From assembly GCF_009873615.1 (NCBI RefSeq), contig NZ_SSMG01000471.1, positions 1 through 59,442 of the forward strand: a DNA stretch of 59,442 nucleotides, written 5' to 3'. Both the position numbers and the translations under genes were made by a program. Under the pieces are notes generated by a model. It saw only the letters and a program-made list of their open reading frames with translations, did no database searches and was not told the origin of the DNA. Positions 40,639 through 50,800 of this stretch are shown here, in pieces; the first letter of the stretch is position 1, and each line of letters starts with the position of its first letter. Origin of the DNA: Photobacterium lucens. GTDB lineage: Bacteria; Pseudomonadota; Gammaproteobacteria; Enterobacterales; Vibrionaceae.

Positions 40639-43600
40639 TGATGGCCTCCAACGCTTCCTTGTCTTGAGCTTCAGCTTTACGCTTTTGTAGTACAGCTTTG
40701 TAATCCCTTGGCATCACTTTCACCATCTTCTTCAGGTTCTCTTCGAAGTTAGATAGGAAAAGCTCTGCAACCGTACTACCAGTCAATGCTACGTGCTTCG
40801 TTAGCATATTTAGTAATAATTCTTGGTCTTCTTTCTCGATTGGGTCGAGATCAACGAGTTCTGGGTTGAGTTTGGTTTCAAAGTCATCAAATTGATCCCA
40901 AACGTAAGCAACACCACCACTCATACCAGCAGCAAAGTTACGACCTGTTTGACCCAGAATAACCGCAACACCGCCTGTCATGTATTCACAGCCGTGATCA
41001 CCGACACCTTCAACCACCACGTGTGCACCAGAGTTACGTACACAGAAACGCTCACCTGCGATACCGCGAATGTAAGACTCACCAGAGGTTGCACCGTAGA
41101 AACAAACGTTACCCACAACGATATTGTCCTCAGCAACGATGTCAGATTTTGCATCAGGGTAGAGTACTAGCGTACCGCCAGATAGACCTTTACCCCAGTA
41201 GTCGTTTGCATCGCCTTCGACTTCAAACTTCACGCCTTTGGCAAGGAAAGCACCAAAGCTTTGACCTGCTGAGCCGTTGAACTTAACGTTCATTGGCTGT
41301 GGTAGACCTTGGTCTTTGTACACTTTCGAAATTTCATTCGACAGCATAGTACCTGTACTACGGTCGGTGTTGATGATAGACAGCTCTGCTTCGACCGCTT
41401 TGCCTTCGGTCAGTGCCGGTTGTGCCAGTTCAATTAACTTGCGATCAAGTACTGTTTCTAGGCCGTGGTTTTGTTCACGTTGGTTGTAGACACCGTCTTC
41501 ACTACGTGGTTGCTCGATGTAAAGCACAGGGCTTAGATCGAGGTTCTTGTACTTCCAGTGACCAATGTTGTCACGCACTTTCAATTTATGAGATTGACCA
41601 ACCATCTCATCGATAGTGCGGAAACCAAGCTCAGCCATGATTTCACGTAGACCTTCAGCCATGTATTGGAAGAACGTCACAACGTCTTCTACACGACCAT
41701 CAAAGCGCTCACGTAAGGTCTTATTTTGCGTTGCGATACCGACCGGACAGGTGTTCTTATGACACTTACGCATCATGATACAACCTTCAACCACAAGCGC
41801 TGCGGTTGCGACACCCCATTCTTCGGCACCCAGTAGGGTTGCGATAGCAAGGTCACGTGGTGTTTTCATCTGACCATCAGATTGAACAACGATACGGTTA
41901 CGAAGACCGTTCTTTAGTAGGGTCTGGTGCGTTTCAGCAAGACCTAACTCCCATGGTAGACCTGTGTGGCGAATCGATGACATTGGTGATGCACCTGTAC
42001 CACCGTCGAAACCTGCGATAAGTACTACGTCTGCTTTAGCTTTTGCAACACCGGATGCAATCGTACCTACGCCAGCTTCCGATACGAGTTTGACGTTGAC
42101 ACGTCCTGCACGGTTAGCATTTTTCAAATCGTAGATCAGCTGCGCTAAGTCTTCGATTGAGTAAATATCATGGTGAGGTGGTGGTGAAATTAGACCAACC
42201 CCTGGTGTTGAGTGACGAGTAGCACCGATCCAATCATCAACTTTATCGCCCGGTAGCTGACCACCTTCACCTGGTTTCGCACCTTGAGCCATCTTGATTT
42301 GCAGCTCATCAGCGTTAGTTAGGTAGTAAGATGTCACACCGAAACGACCTGATGCGACCTGCTTGATTGCAGAGCGTTCCCAATCGCCATTGTCTTTCTT
42401 CTCAAAGCGAATTGGATCTTCACCACCTTCACCAGAGTTAGATTTTGCACCAATACGGTTCATTGCAACCGCAAGCGTTGAGTGCGCTTCATAAGAGATA
42501 GAACCAAAGCTCATTGCACCTGTTGCAAAGCGCTTAAGAATATTCTCGATTGACTCGACTTCCTCAAGTGGAATAGAGCCTGCTGGGTTTTTGATGAAAT
42601 CAAGCTGACTACGTAGTGTTGCAGCATTATCGCCTTGATCATCAACTGCTTTCGCATATTGCTTAAACTGGCTGTAATCTTTGTTACGTGTTGACTGTTG
42701 CAGCAGTGAAATCGTTTCAGGGTTGAACAGGTGCTTTTCACCACGTTGTTTCCACTGATAAACACCACCAACATCGAGTACCTGTACTGGGATTTCACGG
42801 GTAGGGTAGCCGACACGGTGACGAACTAGCACTTCTTGTGCGATGTCATCAATGGTGAGACCTTGAATACGAGAAACCGTACCAGTGAAGTATTTATCAA
42901 CGACCGCTTTACTAATACCGAGTGCTTCAAATATTTGTGCGCCGTGGTAAGACTGTAGTGTTGAAATACCCATCTTCGAGAAGATCTTTAATAGACCACC
43001 GTTAACCCCTTTACGGTAGTTATCAAATAAGGTGTCTGTTGGTACTTCAGGATCAAGCTTACGCTTACGTTGAAGATCAACCAGCGTTTCAGTTACAAGG
43101 TATGGGTTAACAGCATTCGCACCATAACCAACAAGTGTGGCGAAGTGGTGGGTTTCACGAGCATCCCCCGTCTCAACTACGATGTCACATTTCGCACGGA
43201 GACCTTTACGGATTAAGTGGTGGTGAACAGCACCGACTGCCAGCATTGCAGGAATTGCTGCATGGTTAGAGTTTACCGCACGGTCAGTTAGGATAATGAT
43301 CGAGTAACCATCAATAACAGCATCTTCAGAGTACTGACAAATACGTTTCAGGGCGCGTTCTAGTTTGCCTTCCTCACCGCTTGCACTAAATACGATATCG
43401 AGCGTTTTTGATTGTAAATGCTCTTTATCGATAGCACGGATTTTCTCCAGCTCAGCGTTAGAAAGAACAGGTGATTCCAGTTCAACTTTACGGCAGTGTG
43501 CAGGTGTTTCTGTTAGCAGGTTTTGATCCTTACCAAGGTAAGTATTCAATGACATCACCATACGTTCACGAATTGGATCGATTGGTGGATTGGTTACCTG

Positions 43601-45178
43601 CGCAAACAGCTGCTTAAAGTAGTTTGATAGATGCTGTGATTGGTGTGATAGCACTGCTAATGGCCAGTCAGCACCCATTGCGCTTAATGGCTCATAACCG
43701 GTTTTTGCCAAGGGAACGATGATGTCGTTCACTTCTTCGGAGCTGACACCAAATGCTTGTTGATGATGCAGTAAGCGCTCAGGTGTTGGCTGGTGGTGCA
43801 TGTTGTCCGCTTCTGGCAACGTCTTAAGGCTTAATAGGTTGTCTTTTACCCATTGCTCGTAAGGTTGTGCACTTGCGATGCTATCTTTCACTTCTTCATC
43901 AGAAATGATGCGACCTTGTTCTAGATCGGCAACGAAGATACGACCTGGTTGTAGGCGGCCACGGAATTGGACGTTTTCAGGTTCAATTTCAACTACGCCA
44001 GATTCTGATGCCATCACGAGGAAGTCATCTTTGGTCACGGTATAACGGGAAGGACGCAGACCGTTACGGTCAAGGGTTGCACCTACTTGAACACCATCAG
44101 TGAAACACACCGAAGCAGGGCCATCCCACGGCTCCATGATATTGGCGTGGTATTGGTAGAAGGCACGACGCTTAGGATCGAGGTTCTTATTTTCCTGCCA
44201 TGCTTCAGGGATCAGCATCATTAAGGCATGCGGCAGGCTACGACCAGATAGTACTAGCAGTTCTAGCGCCATATCGAAGTTAGATGAATCCGAACTACCT
44301 TCTTGACAGATAGGCAATAGCATCTCAATTTCTTGTTTGCTAAATAGATTCGATTCAAGGATCGCTTCACGTGCCTTCATCCAGTTCAAGTTACCACGTA
44401 CGGTATTGATTTCACCGTTGTGCGCAATGTAACGGAAAGGCTGTGCAAGACGCCAACGCGGGAAGGTGTTGGTAGAGAAACGAGAGTGAACCAGCGCCAG
44501 TGCTGTTACCATCGTTGGATTTTGCAGATCAAGGAAGTACTGAGGTACTTGCTCTGTGGTCAGCTGACCTTTGTACACTAGCGTTTTATATGACAGTGAG
44601 TTGATGTAGAAGTCATCACCAATGTTCGATACGCTTTCAAGGCAAACTCGTACCGTGTAGTTACGTAGAACATACAATTTACGTTCAAGTACCGCAGGAT
44701 CAAGATTAGCACCACCAGTAATGAACACATGCTCAAATTGTGGCTCTGTGCTCAATGGATCTTCACCGATCATTGAGTTATCCACCGGAAGCACACGGTA
44801 ACCAATTACCTCAAGATCAAGACGTTTCGCATTACGCTCTAAGATCTCGCGACATTGTTGACGTTTATGTTCATCTTTGGGAAATAGCACCACACCGACA
44901 CCGTATTGGTTGAAGGTCGGTAATTTAATACCCAGTTTCAGTGCTTCTTCTAATAAGAACTCGTGAGGTTTTTGCAGCAAAATACCTGCACCGTCACCAC
45001 TGCATGGATCGCAGCCTTGACCGCCACGGTGCTCCATACGCGCAAGCATATCGAGAGCCTGAGTAACAATCTGGTGAGATTTACGGTTTTTTAGGTGGGC
45101 GACAAAGCCGATACCACAGGCATCGTGCTCCATTTCAGGCACATAAAGTCCCTGAGCGTTCAGCTCTTGATCTGTCAT
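40631..45178 (-). CDS. gltB2: Glutamate synthase large subunit, copy 2
   Basis: This 1515-residue GOGAT alpha subunit has nucleophile Cys21 in HDACGIGFVAH. It has the glutaminase, central and FMN synthase domains in the usual order, [3Fe-4S] cysteines in CIMMRKCHKNTC, and a C-terminal beta-helix. It differs substantially from copy 1 throughout, so a recent duplication can be excluded. AAGGAT precedes the ATG. It lies in the operon closest to yhcC and arcB, the position of the single gltBD operon in E. coli. Only one copy may be the main ammonium-assimilating enzyme. Confidence 0.94.
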   Translation of the reverse strand: MTDQELNAQGLYVPEMEHDACGIGFVAHLKNRKSHQIVTQALDMLARMEHRGGQGCDPCSGDGAGILLQKPHEFLLEEALKLGIKLPTFNQYGVGVVLFPKDEHKRQQCREILERNAKRLDLEVIGYRVLPVDNSMIGEDPLSTEPQFEHVFITGGANLDPAVLERKLYVLRNYTVRVCLESVSNIGDDFYINSLSYKTLVYKGQLTTEQVPQYFLDLQNPTMVTALALVHSRFSTNTFPRWRLAQPFRYIAHNGEINTVRGNLNWMKAREAILESNLFSKQEIEMLLPICQEGSSDSSNFDMALELLVLSGRSLPHALMMLIPEAWQENKNLDPKRRAFYQYHANIMEPWDGPASVCFTDGVQVGATLDRNGLRPSRYTVTKDDFLVMASESGVVEIEPENVQFRGRLQPGRIFVADLEQGRIISDEEVKDSIASAQPYEQWVKDNLLSLKTLPEADNMHHQPTPERLLHHQQAFGVSSEEVNDIIVPLAKTGYEPLSAMGADWPLAVLSHQSQHLSNYFKQLFAQVTNPPIDPIRERMVMSLNTYLGKDQNLLTETPAHCRKVELESPVLSNAELEKIRAIDKEHLQSKTLDIVFSASGEEGKLERALKRICQYSEDAVIDGYSIIILTDRAVNSNHAAIPAMLAVGAVHHHLIRKGLRAKCDIVVETGDARETHHFATLVGYGANAVNPYLVTETLVDLQRKRKLDPEVPTDTLFDNYRKGVNGGLLKIFSKMGISTLQSYHGAQIFEALGISKAVVDKYFTGTVSRIQGLTIDDIAQEVLVRHRVGYPTREIPVQVLDVGGVYQWKQRGEKHLFNPETISLLQQSTRNKDYSQFKQYAKAVDDQGDNAATLRSQLDFIKNPAGSIPLEEVESIENILKRFATGAMSFGSISYEAHSTLAVAMNRIGAKSNSGEGGEDPIRFEKKDNGDWERSAIKQVASGRFGVTSYYLTNADELQIKMAQGAKPGEGGQLPGDKVDDWIGATRHSTPGVGLISPPPHHDIYSIEDLAQLIYDLKNANRAGRVNVKLVSEAGVGTIASGVAKAKADVVLIAGFDGGTGASPMSSIRHTGLPWELGLAETHQTLLKNGLRNRIVVQSDGQMKTPRDLAIATLLGAEEWGVATAALVVEGCIMMRKCHKNTCPVGIATQNKTLRERFDGRVEDVVTFFQYMAEGLREIMAELGFRTIDEMVGQSHKLKVRDNIGHWKYKNLDLSPVLYIEQPRSEDGVYNQREQNHGLETVLDRKLIELAQPALTEGKAVEAELSIINTDRSTGTMLSNEISKVYKDQGLPQPMNVKFNGSAGQSFGAFLAKGVKFEVEGDANDYWGKGLSGGTLVLYPDAKSDIVAEDNIVVGNVCFYGATSGESYIRGIAGERFCVRNSGAHVVVEGVGDHGCEYMTGGVAVILGQTGRNFAAGMSGGVAYVWDQFDDFETKLNPELVDLDPIEKEDQELLLNMLTKHVALTGSTVAELFLSNFEENLKKMVKVMPRDYKAVLQKRKAEAQDKEALEAING

Positions 45179-45832
45179 AGATACATCCTTCCAGTTGCAT
45201 CAAGCCATATTCCTAAGGCTTGGTTATCCCTAATTTATTGTCACAATCATGAGGTATTGAAATGAACAATCCTGTTCTACCGGTAATGATTATGTGTTTG
45301 CGCAAGGTGAAACGGCCTTTTTATTGGCAAACTTAATTTTGCTGTGTTCGTTGTGAGGTAAACGAATACACTATATTTCTTGAGAAAGGGCGAAATTAAT
45401 CACTTTAATGTAGGGTGATTAAGTCACTTTTATTGTTCAGAAATTGCGCACAAGTGTAACTATCCTACAATTTTGATACATTAATTACCAATAAAAATTA
45501 ACACTTAGTCATCATAATATTGCTATTTTGTTGCATTGTTAAACACGAAAATAGCACTCTAATCCTGATAATTATTCGCAATTGGGTTTTCATGCAAAAA
45601 AGCTGAGTGTCACGTACTCTTGTCGTTATCGTATTTGCTCGTAATCCATTTCTCTTTTTGTATTTTATTTACGTTAAAAGCTGCTTGCTTACTAGGAATA
45701 AGAACGCGGTATTTTTGTCTCAGCACAAACTTTAAACGTGTGATTGATGCTATCTTGCGTGTCCTTTTATATCAGCTCGCTATTTATCGCGGTTTTACAG
45801 CTACTCATACTTATTTACGATTAGGTCAAGCA
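45179..45832. other. Divergent gltB2/yhcC intergenic region
   Basis: About 650 bp with no well supported gene. It contains a small hairpin (AAGCC/GGCTT, 45202-45221) in the gltB2 leader and an eight-bp perfect inverted repeat TTAATCAC-N11-GTGATTAA (45396-45422) that could be an operator. A poor Fur-like match lies at 45566-45580. A 24-codon frame at 45262 has a GAGG sequence but no other support. The frame in front of yhcC is open for over 70 codons, but this is probably fortuitous. Confidence 0.5.
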
Positions 45833-46771
45833 ATGCAACTCCACGAACTCGTCAATACTTTTGGTCAAGATTTACAACGTCGCTATGGCGAGAAAGTACA
45901 TAAGTTAACATTACATGGTGGTTTTAGTTGTCCTAACCGTGACGGTACGATTGGTCGAGGTGGTTGTACTTTTTGTAATGTGGCGTCGTTTGCCGATGAA
46001 AAAACACAATATTTACCTATTCAGCAGCAACTAACTGATCGTGCTGGTGAAATCCATCGTGCGAAACGTTATTTAGCGTATTTTCAGGCTTACACCAGCA
46101 CATATGCTGAAGTACAAACATTGAAGAAGATGTATGAAGAAGCGTTAAAAACAGCAGATATCGTTGGATTATGTGTAGGAACCCGTCCTGACTGTGTGCC
46201 TGATGCGGTATTAGAGTTATTGTCTGGTTATGTGGAGCAAGGTTATGAGATTTGGTTAGAGCTTGGTTTGCAAACTGCCAATGATAAAACCCTAAAGCGT
46301 ATTAATCGTGGGCATGATTTTGCCTGCTATGAAGCGATCACTCAGCGTGCTCGTGCATTAGGTATTAAAGTTTGTACCCATTTGATTGTTGGTTTACCGG
46401 GCGATACGAAAGCTGACAATATCGATACCATTAATAAAGTGGTTGCAGCAGGGGTTGATGGTATTAAGCTTCATCCTTTGCATATTGTTGAAGGCAGTAA
46501 GATGGGACAAGCGTTTAAAGCTGAGCGTTTAGATCCGATCAGCCTTGAAGATTACACCGATATTGCTACTGAGATGATCCGTTTAACACCTGCCAATGTG
46601 GTCTATCACCGTGTGTCAGCCGCGGCTCGACGTCCTACTTTATTAGCACCAATGTGGTGTGAGAACCGTTGGTTAGCGATGACTGAAATTGGTCGCAGTC
46701 TCGATCGCCACGGTGCACAAGGTAGCCTTATTGATGATGCATTTGTGTATGAATTACCACAATTAAAATAG
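45833..46771 (+). CDS. yhcC: YhcC-type radical SAM protein
   Basis: This 312-residue radical SAM protein of the TIGR01212 type has its cluster cysteines in the segment CPNRDGTIGRGGCTFC. Typical SAM-family segments follow, such as ELGLQTANDKTLKRINRGH and HLIVGLPGD. The biochemical role is not established. E. coli YhcC is about the same length and lies between arcB and gltB, the same neighbourhood as here. The frame is open for 71 codons upstream, but those residues match nothing. MQLHELVNTFG is the family start. A modest terminator follows. Confidence 0.93.
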   Translation: MQLHELVNTFGQDLQRRYGEKVHKLTLHGGFSCPNRDGTIGRGGCTFCNVASFADEKTQYLPIQQQLTDRAGEIHRAKRYLAYFQAYTSTYAEVQTLKKMYEEALKTADIVGLCVGTRPDCVPDAVLELLSGYVEQGYEIWLELGLQTANDKTLKRINRGHDFACYEAITQRARALGIKVCTHLIVGLPGDTKADNIDTINKVVAAGVDGIKLHPLHIVEGSKMGQAFKAERLDPISLEDYTDIATEMIRLTPANVVYHRVSAAARRPTLLAPMWCENRWLAMTEIGRSLDRHGAQGSLIDDAFVYELPQLK

Positions 46772-46782
46772 GATGTAACAAT

Positions 46783-46806
46783 AAAGCCTGCATTATGTGG
46801 GCTTTT
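46783..46806 (+). terminator. Probable yhcC terminator
   Basis: AAAGCC and GGCTTT form a short stem around an imperfectly paired loop, followed by a T-run. The stem is weak, so partial read-through to arcB is possible. Confidence 0.5.
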
Positions 46807-46919
46807 TTGTAGGTAAAGGTTAAAGTTTTACCGTATATTTTGGCGCAATTTGCATGAGCGCTTATCATTAACGGGTTTAATCCGTTTTAGCGGTGTCTTC
46901 TTTCTTTTGGTATTCAGTG

Positions 46920-49289
46920 ATGAAACAAGTCAAAATTTTAGCTCAATTCTATGTTGATCTTCTGGTTAAGCTGGGGATTGTTCGTTTTAGTTTATTACTC
47001 GCTTTAGGCTTGGTTGCACTAGCAGTCATTGTCCAAGTGTGTGTGACTTTGATCTTACATGGTTCGGTGAATGATATTGATATTGTTCGCTCGGTAACCT
47101 TTGGTTTATTGATCACGCCTTGGGCGGTGTACTTTCTCTCTGTGGTGGTGGATCAATTAGAGGAATCTCGCCAACGCCTATCTAAATTGGTAACTAAATT
47201 AGAAGAGATGCGCTCTCGTGATTTGGAATTAAACCAACAGCTTCAAGATAATATCTCGCAGCTAAATTTAGAAATTGAAGAAAGGAAAAAAGCAGAGGAA
47301 GCCCGTGAAGAAGCGATGCAAGATCTCGAAAATGAGGTCTATCAGCGTGAAAATGCCCAACTTGCCGTAGCGGAGCAAAGTGCATTATTGAAGTCGTTTC
47401 TTGATGCTTCCCCTGATTTGATTTACTACCGCAATGAAAAGAACCAGTTTTCTGGCTGTAACCGTGCAATGTCTGAGCTGCTAGGCAAAACGGAGAAAGA
47501 GCTGGTGGGCTTAACGCCGTGGGATGTTTATCCGGAAGAAGTAGCTAAGAAAATCATCAAAACCGATGAAGAGTTATTTCACGAAAATAATGCGATGACT
47601 GATGAGCAATGGCTGGTTTATCCAAATGGTAAACGAGCGCTATTTGAATTGCGCAAAGTGCCATTTTACAGTCGTAATGGTCGCCGCTTAGGTTTAATGG
47701 GGTTTGGTCGTGATATTACTGAACGTAAAAAGTATGAAGATGCGTTAGAGAAGGCGAGTAGCGATAAAACCTCGTTTATCTCAACGATCAGCCATGAATT
47801 ACGTACACCACTTAATGGTATTGTTGGTCTAAGTCGAATGTTGCTGGATACAGAGCTTACTGATGAGCAGCGTGGCTATTTGCGTACAGTGCATGTTAGT
47901 GCGATCACCCTAGGTAACATTTTTAACGACATTATTGATTTGGATAAATCCGATCGTCGTCGATTAGAGTTGATGCCAAAGCCGTTGGATTTCCATGAAT
48001 TTGTTGATGAAATGGGTAATATCTCGCAATTAATGGCAGAGCAAAAAGGCTTACGCTTTGATTTGGAATGTTTAACGGATCTGCCTAAGAATATTGAAGT
48101 CGACAGTACACGACTACGCCAAGTGCTTTGGAACTTAATTGGTAACGCAACCAAGTTTACCAAACACGGTGGTGTGATTTTATCGGTAAGCAGTGAAATT
48201 CATGAACATGATGCTGATATTGTTTTTGAAGTAGAAGACAGCGGTGTTGGTATTCCTAAGTCTGAAATCGATAATATCTTTGCCATGTATTACCAAGTAA
48301 AACAGGGTGATGACAATATTCATGCTGTGGGTACGGGAATTGGTTTAGCGGTATCTCGCCAGTTAGTGCAATTGATGGGCGGTGACATCACGGTGGATTC
48401 AGAAGTCGGCGAAGGCAGTACATTCAGAGTGAAAATTCGCGTACCGCTAGTCGAAGATGTGATTGAAGAAGAAATTGTGACTGAAGTGAAACCTGAGCTA
48501 ACGGGTTTAAGTATCTTTATGGTTGAAGATATTGAGTTAAATATCACGGTCGCAAAATCATTACTAGAAAGTCTAGGTCATGAAGTAACTGTAGCAATGC
48601 GAGGTGATGAAGCCTTAGCCATGTTCAAACCTGAAGATTACGATCTAGTGCTGTTAGATATTCAATTACCAGACATGACAGGTTTTGATATTGCGCAGCA
48701 GTTACGTGAAAAATACCAAGATTTACCAGCGTTAGTTGCACTAACTGCAAACGTGATCAGCGATAAAACCGAATACCTTGAAAAAGGCATGGATGAAGCG
48801 ATCAGTAAGCCATTAAGTGTTAAAGCAATCACCAGTGTGATCGAAAATCTTGTACTAAGTTGTAGCTATGAAGAAGATGAAGTTGCTGAGCAATTAGAAT
48901 CTGACCATGAGCAATCTGGCCCAAGTGAGAGCATGATTGATAAATTGCTCGATCTTGAAATGCTGACGTCTTATGTTGATATTGTTGGTACTAAACCTGT
49001 CTATGCCAGTATCGAAATGTTCGAAAAAATGATGCCAGATTACATTGCGATTTTAGACTCCAATATGGTCGCGAAAGATCAAGACGGGATTAAGTTCGAA
49101 GCGCACAAAATCAAAGGTGCTGCAGGTTCTATTGGTCTAAAACACATTCAGCAAGTGGCGCAAAAAGCGCAATCGCCAGAGCTACCAGCTTGGTGGGAAA
49201 ATATTAATGATTGGGTTGATGAGATCAAAAACTGCTATCAAAACGATATTGATGTATTGAAAGCGTGGCTTAAGCAGTACGGCAAGTAA
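46920..49289 (+). CDS. arcB: Aerobic respiration sensor kinase ArcB
   Basis: This 789-residue hybrid histidine kinase has two spans (about 22-46 and 58-77), a coiled-coil linker and a PAS domain (about 152-270). HisKA follows with His292 (ISHELRTP), then HATPase, a receiver with Asp580 and a C-terminal Hpt domain with His729 (AHKIKGAAGS). It senses quinone redox state and phosphorylates ArcA. Cys180, one of the two E. coli redox-switch cysteines, is kept (FSGC), but the position of Cys241 is leucine (RALFELRKV). Nine codons upstream are readable; MKQVKILAQF is the family start. It faces arcA across a shared terminator. Confidence 0.95.
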   Translation: MKQVKILAQFYVDLLVKLGIVRFSLLLALGLVALAVIVQVCVTLILHGSVNDIDIVRSVTFGLLITPWAVYFLSVVVDQLEESRQRLSKLVTKLEEMRSRDLELNQQLQDNISQLNLEIEERKKAEEAREEAMQDLENEVYQRENAQLAVAEQSALLKSFLDASPDLIYYRNEKNQFSGCNRAMSELLGKTEKELVGLTPWDVYPEEVAKKIIKTDEELFHENNAMTDEQWLVYPNGKRALFELRKVPFYSRNGRRLGLMGFGRDITERKKYEDALEKASSDKTSFISTISHELRTPLNGIVGLSRMLLDTELTDEQRGYLRTVHVSAITLGNIFNDIIDLDKSDRRRLELMPKPLDFHEFVDEMGNISQLMAEQKGLRFDLECLTDLPKNIEVDSTRLRQVLWNLIGNATKFTKHGGVILSVSSEIHEHDADIVFEVEDSGVGIPKSEIDNIFAMYYQVKQGDDNIHAVGTGIGLAVSRQLVQLMGGDITVDSEVGEGSTFRVKIRVPLVEDVIEEEIVTEVKPELTGLSIFMVEDIELNITVAKSLLESLGHEVTVAMRGDEALAMFKPEDYDLVLLDIQLPDMTGFDIAQQLREKYQDLPALVALTANVISDKTEYLEKGMDEAISKPLSVKAITSVIENLVLSCSYEEDEVAEQLESDHEQSGPSESMIDKLLDLEMLTSYVDIVGTKPVYASIEMFEKMMPDYIAILDSNMVAKDQDGIKFEAHKIKGAAGSIGLKHIQQVAQKAQSPELPAWWENINDWVDEIKNCYQNDIDVLKAWLKQYGK

Positions 49290-49320
49290 AATAGAAACTG
49301 TACATTAATCACAGATATAA

Positions 49321-49346
49321 AAAAAGGCTCCAAGGGAGCCTTTTTT
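49321..49346. terminator. Bidirectional terminator between arcB and arcA
   Basis: AAAAAGGCTCC pairs with GGAGCCTTTTT around a three-base loop. It closely resembles the chiS terminator and ends two convergent genes. Confidence 0.9.
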
Positions 49347-49363
49347 ATTGGTAACTAAACGAA

Positions 49364-50083
49364 TTACTCTTCGCCTAGATCGCCACAGAAACGGTAACCT
49401 TCACCGTGGATAGTTGCGATGATTTCTGGGGTATCAGCAACTGATTCAAAGTGCTTACGAATACGACGGATAGTCACGTCAACAGTACGGTCATGTGGCT
49501 TAAGCTCACGACCTGTCATCTTCTTAAGAAGATCAGCACGAGTTTGGATCTTGCCTGGGTTTTCACAGAAGTGAAGTAGGGCACGGAACTCAGAACGTGG
49601 AAGTTTGAACTGATCACCGTTTGGGCTTACTAGTGAACGGCTGTTAATTTCTAGAGACCAACCGTTGAACTCGTAACGCTCAACTAACTTCTTATCTTCA
49701 GTTGGAAGACCTTGGTTCATTGCACGAGTTAGTAAGTTACGAGCACGAATAGTAAGTTCACGAGGGTTGAAAGGTTTTGTGATGTAATCATCTGCACCAA
49801 TTTCAAGACCTAGGATCTTATCAACTTCGTTATCACGACCTGTTAGGAACATTAGCGCCATATCGCCTTGTTCACGAAGCTCACGAGCTAGTAGAAGACC
49901 GTTTTTACCTGGTAGGTTAATATCCATGATCACTAGGTGAACAGGATTTTCAGATAACATCTGGTGCATTTCTGCGCCGTCGTTTGCTTCAAAAACAGTG
50001 TAACCTTCCGCTTCAAAAATACTTTTTAGGGTGTTACGTGTTACGTGCTCGTCTTCTACGATAAGAATGTGAGGGGTTTGCAT
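49364..50083 (-). CDS. arcA: Two-component response regulator ArcA
   Basis: This 239-residue OmpR-family regulator has receiver Asp54 (LVIMDINLP), Lys in [10 protein letters not shown] and a C-terminal winged helix with [16 protein letters not shown] and GEGYRF. Under low oxygen it represses respiratory and TCA genes. Codon use is strongly biased, as for abundant proteins. It is transcribed towards arcB. A perfect FNR palindrome lies about 290 bp upstream, in keeping with FNR activation of arcA known in E. coli. Confidence 0.97.
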   Translation of the reverse strand: MQTPHILIVEDEHVTRNTLKSIFEAEGYTVFEANDGAEMHQMLSENPVHLVIMDINLPGKNGLLLARELREQGDMALMFLTGRDNEVDKILGLEIGADDYITKPFNPRELTIRARNLLTRAMNQGLPTEDKKLVERYEFNGWSLEINSRSLVSPNGDQFKLPRSEFRALLHFCENPGKIQTRADLLKKMTGRELKPHDRTVDVTIRRIRKHFESVADTPEIIATIHGEGYRFCGDLGEE

Positions 50084-50800
50084 TGGCAGTACCTAATATC
50101 AAAAACTAAATCTGCGATGAACAGAGTTAAGTTAAATTCTATAAAAATAATTCACATATAGGCAAAGTATTAACGAAAATACTTATTGGTTACGAAATCG
50201 CTGCCTATGTTGGTACACCATCCTTTTTCCGATAGTAATAGTAAATGCTATCGAAATACCTCATTAACTGAGGTGTTGGCTACACTCTCCCTAATTAATG
50301 CAGCGATTGTATTCACTTAACAGCTCTCTAACAATATTGTACGTTTGTTTAGTATAGCTATTTATAACTTTGTTGATTTATATCAAACAGAGTGAAGTAT
50401 TAGCGCTCGTTATCACTATATTTAACAATATTGATAAAATCACTGAGGCTTGCTTAATTCAACATTAAAAATTAATAAAAAACATACCGATTGTGTGTTT
50501 TTGAAGCTATAACTTACATTAACGACAACATGTCATTTACGTTATGTTTTTAATTGTAACATTGTCATCGACTAGTTGCATGTTTTATGTGTCATTACTC
50601 TAAATATGATTTTTCTCTATTTAGTATGGAAAATCGGTGATATGACATGCTTCATTAAGTGTATTGGATATAAAAGATACTTTTAGAGATTAGTGTTGCT
50701 TTTATGCGGCTAACCATAAATGGGTAGGTTGGTTGTTAATGTACTCATGAGTATTGTTAAGTATCTATTCGCAATGCCTGTGTTACTCAAGGAGGAAATC
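50084..50800. other. Long divergent region between arcA and the rraA-like gene
   Basis: About 720 bp with no supported gene. It holds two consecutive hairpins in the presumed arcA leader (50231-50252 and 50258-50274), an FNR box, and AT-rich DNA up to the rraA-like gene. A TATACT hexamer (minus strand, 50356-50351) just downstream of the FNR site is a candidate -10 for arcA. Confidence 0.55.
50373..50386. promoter_or_regulatory. FNR site upstream of arcA
   Basis: TTGATTTATATCAA is a perfect match to the FNR consensus TTGAT-N4-ATCAA. Its centre is about 36 bp upstream of the start predicted from the TATACT hexamer, near the class II position. It would give anaerobic activation of arcA. Confidence 0.75.

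Noticed and set aside
40823-41170. 115-codon frame antisense to gltB copy 2
   Set aside because: Shadow frame, low-complexity Thr-rich translation, no start signals.
45262-45336. 24-codon frame MNNPVLPVMIMCLRKVKR... with GAGG upstream
   Set aside because: It lies in the gltB2 upstream region with no terminator, homology or other support. It could be revisited if conserved.
45566-45580. Fur-like sequence TGATAATTATTCGCA
   Set aside because: The right half is poor (two mismatches in the core) and the neighbouring genes have no iron link.
45620-45832. Seventy-one codons upstream of yhcC
   Set aside because: No resemblance to radical SAM proteins and no ribosome binding site; the family start is the inner ATG.
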